64,000 bases of DNA, taken from contig OY992538.1 in NCBI GenBank assembly GCA_963921195.1, positions 12,362,330 through 12,426,329 on the forward strand. Direction: 5' to 3'. Below are positions 58,301-64,000 of this stretch, piece by piece. This stretch comes from Pegoplata infirma (taxonomy: Eukaryota > Arthropoda > Insecta > Diptera > Anthomyiidae). The notes under the pieces are model-generated. The model had not been told where the DNA came from, searched no databases, and saw nothing but the letters and a program-made list of their open reading frames with translations. A program made the position numbers and the translations under genes. How positions within the stretch are numbered: position 1 is the stretch's first letter; the number at the start of each line of letters is the position of its first letter.

Positions 58301-59832
58301 GAATCTGAAAATGAAGTGAAAGAAATGTTGGGGGAAAAATGTATGGGGACTTCTTATAAGTTTTTATTTTTAACAAGCGAAACCTCCGAAAAAGCTTTTT
58401 TAAGTACGCAGGTAATAACAGTTTTTCTAGGTTAACTTTTGCTTTTCAAAAATTTTGAGATTTAAAAATTTTGGCTTCAAGATCCCTCTGAAAATTCGTT
58501 TTTTTCTACATCCTATTTTACCAGATTTTTATTTTACAATAAAAAATTAATACTCACCAGTGCAAAAATGTGCAAAAAACAATAAAAAGTAAAATTTATA
58601 TTAATTAAATACATATGATAACTGTCAACGTATTTTTTTCACACTTCTTTTTTTGTAATATTTTTTTTTACAAAAAATATTTTTTATTTTGATCATTGAA
58701 CTTTAAAATTTGTGTAACGTAAACTAAATTTGATCATTATTATTCTCTGAGTGTATTTAAATTTTGTTAAAAAAAAAATTGTCAAATTTTAATTTAAAAT
58801 TTATTTTTATAATAAATTTAAAGACAATTGAATTGTAATTTAATTTAACAATAAAAACCAATGACACAGTGAGGCAGAAACAAAAAATCTAAAATAAAAT
58901 CATTAAGGAATTTCTTCAGCTAAACTCGTGTAAAAAGGGGAGGGCGGGGAAAAATTAAAAAAAAAAATAAATAAAAAAAAATTCTTTAGTGATTCGTAAA
59001 ATAACCCGAAAACATCGTTAAACAAATACATTTAAATAAATGTTGTATTCGTATTGTTTATACATTTTCGACATAAATAAAATAAAATTTTTAATGCTTT
59101 TTAACATTTTTAGTCAATTTTAATTATCACATCAGAAAACTGCTGACAGATGGTTTGACAGCTTTGCACTTTCGTTTATATGTACATATATTTCTCTCGT
59201 TCTCTCTTTTGTATGTTCTTTCTCTCTCAAACACACTTTCTTTAAGAGGGTGTTTAGTGTTTGTTTATAATTTAAAAATATTTAAAAATAAAAAAATAAT
59301 TTTGAAATAAAAACAAAATTAACCTTCAATTTTTATAAGATTTATTAAATTATTAATTAAGTGTATCACTCGGTTTTTCTTTTTTTTTTTTTTAGTTAGT
59401 CAAGGTAACATCCCATATAAATTGTTTTATAAATTAAATGTAACAAGAAAAATGTTTGTAAACAAAATATCAAAAGATTTTTTATTTTTAAATTTAGTTT
59501 TTAATTTAAATATTTTGTATTGTGAACATGACATTTTGGTTTTATAAGATTTTAAAATGATTGAAATATAATTTAAATTAATTGAAAAATAAAATATTTT
59601 GAAATATGAAAATTTTTTAATAAAAATTAAAATCAACCGGATGTGAAATTTTGTGGGTTGATTTTTGTAATTGAAAGTGACATTGAAATTTTTATTTCGC
59701 ATATTTTCAGGCATTTGATATATTAGTTGTAAATCAAGATTTCAAAGCAGAAACATCTGATTCTGTTACTCTTGCTCGTGGCGATATCGTAGAGGTGCTG
59801 AAAACTACAGAAACCAATGGTGGTTTAACAAA
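46314..59832 (+). CDS. 5' end of an SH3-domain protein gene (obscurin/Unc-89 a candidate)
   Basis: A leader of about 578 nt ends in ATG GAA ACG followed by donor GTGAGT (coding part 46892-46900). The next exon found, 59711-59832, begins in the same phase after acceptor TATTTTCAG. Together they read MET then AFDILVVNQDFKAETSDS, continuing VTLARGDIVEVLKTTE. This is the first half of an SH3 fold: VVNQDFKA sits where ALYDY is usual, and TLARGDIVEVL is the RT-loop to diverging-turn segment. The second half with the conserved Trp must be in the next exon, outside the visible coding sequence. The donor AA|GTATGT leaves phase 2. An SH3 at the extreme N-terminus is known for invertebrate UNC-89/obscurin, but many proteins share it. 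The join over a 12.8 kb intron is inferred. Confidence 0.5.
46892..46900 (+). CDS. Candidate first coding exon (Met-Glu-Thr)
   Basis: ATGGAAACG immediately followed by GTGAGT, a near-perfect donor, in an A-rich leader. Three codons in phase 0. Confidence 0.45.
47781..48826. mobile_element. Foldback family B, copy 2, in the SH3-gene intron
   Basis: ATGAGGCATTCCACACCAAA to TTTGGTGTGGAATGCCTCAT; arms of about 520 bp meet near 48300. The right arm lacks a short piece near 48553 present in copy 1. It is flanked by ATAT on the left and ATAT-like sequence on the right. Confidence 0.95.
48891..49634. mobile_element. TIR element carrying a gene-like fragment
   Basis: GCCATTTACATATGCCTCGA then AATCCA on the left is mirrored by TGGATTTCGGGGTATATGTA then AATAGC. 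Additional inverted pieces (GGATTTCAAATGTCAAATCC against GGATTTGAAATCC; CATATGTAAACGG) lie inside both ends. It is about 740 bp. The middle (49190-49550) is less AT-rich than the ends and carries two overlapping open frames. Confidence 0.75.
49205..49548 (+). pseudogene. Unrecognised frameshifted ORF within the TIR element
   Basis: The first frame (49205-49453) begins MFNNVSFKIYHCKWLTHN and stays protein-like to KHSMVAAPNLAK. From about 49347 another frame continues with AFKEAALHKNTFFDIAVPTY and runs, protein-like, to TELVQTKSH and TAA at about 49543. A single shift would join them into about 110 residues. No family is recognised. It could be a captured host-gene fragment or a transposase remnant; the coding call is uncertain. 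Confidence 0.3.
49975..50992. mobile_element. M2 copy 3, right end missing, with a small insert
   Basis: Starts ACACTCAAAATATTTTGTAG and follows the M2 order to TTTTTAAATAAACTACAAA, where the host element resumes. The middle near 50350-50530 is replaced by different sequence, and the element at 50693-50863 is inserted in its 3' part. Confidence 0.75.
50693..50863. mobile_element. Small MITE (about 170 bp) in M2 copy 3
   Basis: GCCTTACCACAGAAAAATAA is mirrored by TTTTTCTTTGGTACGGGC. M2 copy 2 reads straight across this position (AAAGTCTTTATATTTTAGTG near 34540), so it is an insertion; TTT lies on both sides. Internal AAAACCGACTTT and AAAATCGACTTTC motifs are inverted. Confidence 0.7.
51040..51210. 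repeat. Near-perfect hairpin, 80-bp arms
   Basis: ATTCCAAAAACTGCAATCCA then AATTTTTCTAGCATGTTCCG pairs with CGGAACATGCTAGAAAAATT then TGGATTGCAGTTTTTGGAAT. The loop is about 35 bp. Confidence 0.95.
51655..52242. mobile_element. Element rich in TTGTAATTTTACAA, GAGTGT end
   Basis: Repeated GTAATTTTACAA and its complement TTGTAAAATTAC throughout; the right end TTTTTTGAGTGTA resembles M1 and M2. A related copy in opposite orientation forms 55800-56657 (CTCCTATTTTACGAGAATTC against TTATCGTAAAATAG-like sequence; AAAGGAAAACTGTCAAATATTGG against CCAATATTTGACAGTTTTCC). Confidence 0.65.
52430..52700. repeat. Dispersed repeat shared with 57990-58240
   Basis: GGTTTTTAAAAAAATCCGTT then AAAAATTGTAAAAG, followed by a GAGTAAAACTGCAGAAATTC block, recurs near 58002 with substitutions. 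Family B copy 3 abuts the second copy. Confidence 0.6.
52790..53830. mobile_element. Foldback element, centre GGCCTACATATAGAGTATAT
   Basis: The left arm GATAGATAACTAAATTACCT then TTGATTTA pairs with the right arm TTTAAATTAAAGGTAATTAG then ATGGCTTATC. Nearer the centre, CTTTGAAACGTTGGAG pairs with a CCCAAAGTTTCAAAAG-type sequence, and the perfect palindrome CCGGCCTACATATA/TATATGTAGGCCGG is at 53168-53199. The right half holds extra sequence with two CTCATACGTCT blocks (53350-53460). Confidence 0.75.
53831..54480. other. Intronic sequence, small hairpins only
   Basis: AACCCGTTTTTAGCAACATT (near 54316) is mirrored loosely by ATTGTTGCTAAAATTGGGTT (54380), and CCCTGTTCTC by GGGAACAGGG, giving a hairpin at about 54291-54421. 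Otherwise no feature is recognised. Confidence 0.5.
54483..55020. mobile_element. Foldback family D, full copy
   Basis: AACAAGGGAAGTATCTCAAC in complement at the right pairs with ACAAGGGAAGTATTTCAACC at the left; CATATGAACCGATTTGC pairs with GCAAATCGGTTCATAAG; ATCGGCCATATC pairs with GATATGGCCGAT. A fragment of this family is joined to family A at 9880-10471. Confidence 0.85.
55107..55252. mobile_element. Short palindromic MITE (145 bp)
   Basis: AATAGGTCTATTTGATTACC is mirrored by GGTAATCGAATAGACCTAAT, and ATTATTTTTTACTACAACTG pairs with CAGCTGTAGTAAAATGAG and the adjacent bases. The whole element folds on itself. Confidence 0.75.
55391..55782. mobile_element. hAT-like element with AGAGCATATTTT repeats
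   Basis: Ends CAGGGATG...TTTCCCTG with an 8-bp duplication GTTATGAC (55383-55390, 55783-55790). The 390-bp body is a degenerate tandem of AGAGCATATTTT or AGAGCATTTTTT words on the + strand. A CAGGG-type end plus 8-bp duplication is typical of hAT elements. Confidence 0.85.
55807..56660. mobile_element. Second TTGTAATTTTACAA element, composite
   Basis: Opposite orientation to 51655-52242 over 55807-56170. From 56170 to 56620 another palindromic segment follows, with AGTTATTCAAAAAGTTTTTA and TTACAAAATATTTTAAGTGT, an M2-like end. The rest of the first family (TTACGAGACTTTTGCTAGTA, ATTTGACA) then resumes, so the middle part is probably an insertion. Confidence 0.55.
56923..57986. mobile_element. 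Foldback family B, copy 3, in the SH3-gene intron
   Basis: ATGAGGCATTCCACACCAAA to TTTGGTGTGGAATGCCTCAT, arms of about 530 bp meeting near 57455 at ATTCATGCAATTAATATTAC. Internal small deletions distinguish the arms. ATAT lies on both sides. Confidence 0.95.
57990..59710. other. Intronic AT-rich DNA before the SH3 exon
   Basis: 57990-58240 is the dispersed repeat shared with 52430-52700; 58250-58330 resembles part of the 52790-53830 foldback (ATGTAAAATCGAGCGCTGAA against ATGTAAAATCTCGCGCTGAA). 58620-59700 shows only AT-rich DNA with a CT-rich patch at 59190-59240 (TCTCTCGTTCTCTC). Confidence 0.5.
59711..59832 (+). CDS. Exon encoding the N-terminal half of an SH3 domain
   Basis: 40 codons plus two bases between TTTTCAG and GTATGT. 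It is markedly richer in GC and in protein-like codons than its surroundings (for example GCTCGTGGCGATATCGTAG). The sequence DSVTLARGDIVEVL carries the conserved Gly-Asp of SH3 domains. Confidence 0.8.
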
Positions 59833-59917
59833 GTATGTATAAAATTATTTTTTTTTTGATTTTTTAAGTAAATGGTGTTTTGAGTTTCTTTAAAAATAAT
59901 TAGGAATTTCTCTGATA

Positions 59918-60312
59918 ACACTGACACTTTTTTTAACAAGCTGGGCGCCCTGCTGGTAAAGTTAAATCGAGTTCGCTGAAGCCGTTTTTTGAAGATAGCG
60001 CTCGTATTCGCGATTTAAAATTTTGATAAAAACGAAATTTTTTAATCTTTTGCGATAATGTTTAAATTTAAACCCATTCAACTCTGTTAAATTAACACAA
60101 CAAACCATAATATTTTTGCGAAAAAAATATTTTTTTTTTTTTTCACGAAACATCTTTTTGTTTTCGCGAAAAATCTTTTTGTTTTCGTGGAAAAATTGGA
60201 AAAATTTAAGGCACTCATCTGGTAAAGCTAGTTCGTATACATTAAATCTCATTGTAATACCAGTTTCTTTTTTGTCAAGTTAGCGTATTTATTAGCGATA
60301 TTTTTGATTATT
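59918..60312. mobile_element. Family C, copy 2
   Basis: CACTTTTTTTAACAAGCTGG then GCGCCCTGCTGGTAAAG matches 44155-44200, followed by the same order of blocks (GCCGTTTTTTGAAGATAGC, AACCCATTCAACTCTG, TTAGCGATATT). Like the first copy it is followed directly by mini-me sequence. Confidence 0.75.
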
Positions 60313-60407
60313 TTTATACCCTCCAACCACAGTATGGGGGTATACTCACTTTGTCATTCCGTGTGTAACGCATCGAAATATCGATCTAGGACCCCATAAA
60401 GTATATA

Positions 60408-62893
60408 TGGGGCATTCCATGTCAAATCGGACACTTTGAACATTTTTTTTTTAGATTTTCCCAATTTGTTTACAGTTTTTAGTACCCTTCGAAAACTCCT
60501 TCGTGGTAAATTTTCAGATTTTTTTGATGACCCGTTAAAAAGTTGTCGAATTTTTAAAAATTGGTAGTTTGTTCCTTTACTCAAACTTCTTTTACTCAAA
60601 ACTTCTTCAATAATGGTCCAAACTTCAATTTTTTTTTATTTCAAAATTTTTGTTTTTTTACGTACTTTAAAAAAAAAAAATCCCAAAAAATTCTTAAAAG
60701 TGCTCTAGTATGCGACTTTTAAGTTATAAAATTTAAATATCATTTTTGAAAATGTTTGTATCTTCGATTTTTTTAAAAATTTTTTGTGTAAAACTTCTAT
60801 CGATTCTACAATTTTTTTGCCCAGGAGGATCGTGGGATAACGATTACTACTATTTTTTAAAATTTTTTAATAAAAATTTATTGTAATTTTTCAATCTTAA
60901 AATCATTTCTAGTGCTCCAATGGTGCGTCATAGAGGGGTCATTTATAAGACCGACCCGCATTAATTTTTACGTCTTAACATTTCTTTGGAACAAACTAAA
61001 AAAAATAATTTTGAATTGAAGTCTACTTAGCGAGTACAAAAATGTTGGAGGGTAAAAATAAATGGGGGTCGGTCTCACTAATGACCCCTCTCGGACGCAC
61101 CATTGGACCGGTAGAAGCTGATTAAATACAACAAATTTACAAAAAATAAAAAAAATTGTATTGGGACCGCCTTAACAATTAGAGATAGAGGATAGGTGTG
61201 TTCAAAAAAAATATTTGGACTAAAAAAATATTGTGGGTCGGTCATACCTTTTGTTGCTCTAAGGGCACTATTAGGGCAGTTAGAGTGGTTGGAGCAAATT
61301 TTAAAAAATGTCGTTTTGTGTAGGAGCCCCCTTAGAAATTGGAGATAGGGTATTAGTTTGTTCCAAAGAAATGTTGAGACGTAAAAATTAATGGGTGTCG
61401 GTCTTATAAATGAATCCTCTATGACGCACCATTGCACTGTGGCCGAAATCACTGATCTAGCGGCGTTTTAGTCAAAATTAAAAAATTAAAACTGATAAAT
61501 GTTTTGCACTGTATCGATTACCTATACTTTACAGAGAAAATTAACGTTTTCACTTTTGTTTTTCTCTTAATATTCGCACAGCTGTAAGCTATCAAATATA
61601 CATTTTCTGCAGCAAGTGTATTAAAGGGATTTGGGGCCTAATTATTCAGTGAGTTTTTCTTGACACTTTTAAGTCAATTGTTTATACATTTTGAGCCAAA
61701 AAGTTTTGCTTAAAAGTAAAAGGTATGTTTTAACTAAAAAAATAAATGTTTGTGGCCTGTGTGTATCTAGTTTATTATTAGTTCATTATAGGAGTTTACA
61801 TTTGTGATATTAACTATGGTTTCATGGACTGCAACTTTTGAAATTCGATCGTATTCGGTCCAATTCCTGTTTTGTTTATTATTTTGGGTTATTTTTGTTG
61901 TGACGTTTCAGTATGGCGTGCTAGTTCGCGCAAGTTGCTCGGTTTTTTAGGGTGCATCTGCTGTCCAAATAAACAGTTTAAACGCTATACAGACCACAAT
62001 TTTCAATCGATTTGGCTGAAATTTGAAATTTAAGTTTCTTTTATCGCAAGAACAAAACCTATTAAATTTTGATAAAATCAATCCATGTTAACCCATAGCC
62101 CCCATGTAAATGTCCCCTTCAAGTTTTACTTAAATACCCCTAACAATAGTATTCAAGATATCCTCTTGAAATTTGACCAATAAATGTTTTTTATATTCAT
62201 AAACAATCGCTCTAAATTTTAATGGAATGGGACCATTTTAATTTCTAGGCCTCATACAAACCACCCTCCCAATATTCACATAAATTTCCCAAAATACATA
62301 AAAATAAATAAATATTGTTTAAAAATTAATTCTTTTTAAATTTTATAATCGCAAATAAGCATTAGTCTTTATTATTTTACATTTCCGAATTAAGCGCCGC
62401 TAGATTGGCCATTTCGGCCACTGTGCATTGGAGCAGTACAAATAATTTTTAGATTGGAAAATTACAATAAATTTTTTTCAAAAAATTTAAAAAAATAGTA
62501 ATAATCGTTATCCCACGATCATCCTGGGCAAAAAATTTGTAGAATCGATAGAAGTTTTACTCAAAAAAATTTCAAAAAAATGGAAGAGTACAAACATTTT
62601 TAAAAATGAGATTTGAATTTTAAAACTTAAAAATCGCCTACTAGAGCGCTTTTAAGAATTTTTTGGGATTTTTTTAAAAAATTACGTAAAAAAACAAAAA
62701 TTTAAAAAAAAAAAAATGGAAATTTGGACCATTATTGAAGAAGTTATGAGTAAAAGAAGTTTGAGTAAAGGAACAAACTACCAATTTTTAAAAATTCAAT
62801 ATCTTTTGAACGGGTCATCAAAAAAAATCTGAAAATTTAGCACGAAGGAGTTTTCGAAGGGTACTTAAAACTGTAAACAAAGTGGGAAAATCA
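60408..62893. mobile_element. Foldback family A, copy with right tip deleted
   Basis: Begins TGGGGCATTCCATGTCAAAT. The two arms are inverted as in 37048-39792 but the left arm is shortened near 61000, and the right arm stops at GTGGGAAAATC, lacking the last roughly 40 bp including GGAATGCCCC. A 991-bp Transib-like element is inserted at 61435. It shows the empty sites for both inserts of the 37048 copy. Confidence 0.85.
61435..62425. mobile_element. Transib-like non-autonomous element, 991 bp
   Basis: Left end CACTGTGGCCGAAATCACTG and complemented right end CACAGTGGCCGAAATGGCCA, both continuing ATCTAGCGGCG: 26 of 31 terminal bases agree. CATTG is repeated on both sides (61430-61434, 62426-62430); the empty site ACCATTGGAGCAG is seen at 38561-38573. 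A 5-bp duplication with CACWGTGG ends fits the Transib superfamily, the relatives of RAG1; the right heptamer equals the RSS heptamer CACAGTG. No transposase reading frame remains in the AT-rich interior. Confidence 0.8.
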
Positions 62894-63169
62894 GTGATCG
62901 ATTCTAAGACATTCTAGCGATGTCCGTCCGTCCGTCTGTCCGTCTGTGGCAGACACGATACAGTCCAAACTAAAAGAGCTAGACTCCTGAAGTTTGGTAC
63001 TAATATGTCTTATGGTATTGGGGTGGTTAAGTTCGAATATGGGCAAAATCGGATCAGGGGAAAAAAGTTTCCCCTTGAAGAACTAAAGCAACCTCTGAAA
63101 AAACGCAGTTTTTTATAGGTTTTTTATGCTTTTGCTAAGCAAACGAAACATTGTTATGTCACGGATTTG

Positions 63170-64000
63170 GCTCAAATTAAGTTTATATAAAGGATTGAAG
63201 GATTGAAGGACTAATTTAAATATTGGTAAAAACATTTTTGAAATCCAACCATTTGCAATTGTATTTCAGAAACTTTCAATTGAATTTTAGAAACTATCAA
63301 TTGAATTTCAGAAACAATTAATTGAATTTCAGAGTTATCAATTGTATTTCAGATATTATCAATTGTATTTAAGAAATTATCAATTGTATTTCCGAATTAA
63401 TCAATTGTATTTCAGAAATTATCAAATGTATTTTAGAATTTATCAATTATGCTTTAGAAATTTTCAATTTGTATTTCAGGAAATAACAATTGTATTTCAG
63501 AAATTATCAATTGTATTTCAGAATTTATCAATTGTATTTCAGAAATTATCAATTGTACTTCAGAAATGTTCAATTGTTTTACGAAGGTTAGTTTCTGAAA
63601 TATAATGGATAATTTCTGAAATACAATTAATAAATTCTAAAATATAATTGATAATTTCTAAAATACAATTGGTAATTTCTGAAATACTATTGGTAATTTC
63701 TGAAATACAATTGATAATATCTGAAATACAATTGATAAATTCTGAAATACAATTGATAACTTCTGAAATACAATTGATAATTCCTGAAATACATTTGAGA
63801 ATTTCTGAAATACAATTGATAATATCTGAAATACAATTGATAAATTCTGAAATACAATTGATTATATCTGAGATACAATTGAAAAATTCTGAAATACAAT
63901 TGATAATTTCTGAAATACAATTGATAATTTCTGAAATACAATTGATAGTTTCTGAAATACAATTGATATTTTCTAAAATACAATTGATAAGTTCTGAAAT
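63170..64000. repeat. 21-bp array CAATTGTATTTCAG with orientation switch
   Basis: From about 63250 to 63585 units read ATCAATTGTATTTCAGAAAT; from about 63595 to the window edge the complement ATTTCTGAAATACAATTGAT is repeated. The switch is at TTTCTGAAATATAAT near 63593. The open frames on each strand are heptad translations (LYFRNYQ) of the 21-bp unit and not genes. The array runs off the window. Confidence 0.95.

Larger units (their letters stand above)
60313..62965 (-). mobile_element. Mini-me hosting foldback A
   Basis: 60313-60407 is a minus-strand mini-me tail (ACCCTCCAACCACAGTATGG, GTGTAACGCATCGAAATATC, TAGGACCCCATAAAGTATAT). After foldback A the mini-me resumes at about 62897 with GATCGATTCTAAGACATTCT then AGCGATGTCCGTCCGTCCG. 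Confidence 0.75.

Noticed and set aside
63687..63983. 98-codon minus-strand ORF with a YFRNYQL heptad, and its plus-strand twin at 63342-63605
   Set aside because: Both are translations of the 21-bp minisatellite, which stays open because 21 is a multiple of 3 and no stop falls in that frame; the array orientation switch makes the same peptide appear on both strands.

Overview
The window reads as nuclear DNA of a brachyceran fly, probably a calyptrate (inferred). It is very AT-rich, its genes are split by short phase-0 introns and long repeat-filled introns, and it carries many copies of a DINE-1/mini-me-like element with the (TA)n and GTCY proto-microsatellites known from Diptera. No bacterial, viral or organellar gene is seen, and no intact transposase, integrase or reverse transcriptase was recognised.

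Three genes can be supported, all on the + strand. (1) 12576-13320: the last four exons (about 164 codons) of an unrecognised coiled-coil protein. (2) 18638-27204: a complete four-exon adenylate kinase 2 gene (241 aa) with a 7.7 kb first intron. (3) 46314-59832: the start of a third gene, inferred from a three-codon first coding exon (46892-46900) that joins in phase, across a 12.8 kb intron, to an exon at 59711-59832 encoding the first half of an SH3 domain. The gene runs out of the window.

The rest is non-autonomous repeats, mostly nested. 1-9150: TIR elements, a hairpin element and direct tandem repeats. 9155-18315: foldback family A arms, a tRNA-derived SINE flanked by a 78-bp direct duplication, the M2 element with a hAT-like insert, the coiled-coil gene, another foldback, and a 37-bp satellite broken by insertions. 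18743-26445 (Adk2 intron 1): two large foldbacks, two inverted or tandem 21-bp arrays, smaller TIR elements and a CGATA-rich patch. 27330-46300: intergenic, with a many-layered nest (36840-40985) in which a mini-me element hosts foldback A (itself hosting two further elements) and foldback B. 46901-59710: intron 1 of the SH3 gene, with two roughly 1 kb near-perfect hairpins (family B) and at least five other inverted-repeat elements. 59833-64000: a mini-me/foldback A copy holding a Transib-like element, then a 21-bp array that reverses orientation and runs off the window.

The most notable features are the dense nesting, with filled and empty sites both visible inside the window so that target duplications can be read directly; two foldback families with related ends that both sit in the TA runs of mini-me copies; a Transib-like element with an RSS-like heptamer; and several hundred-bp hairpins inside transcribed introns. 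All similarity statements were made by eye without database searches.
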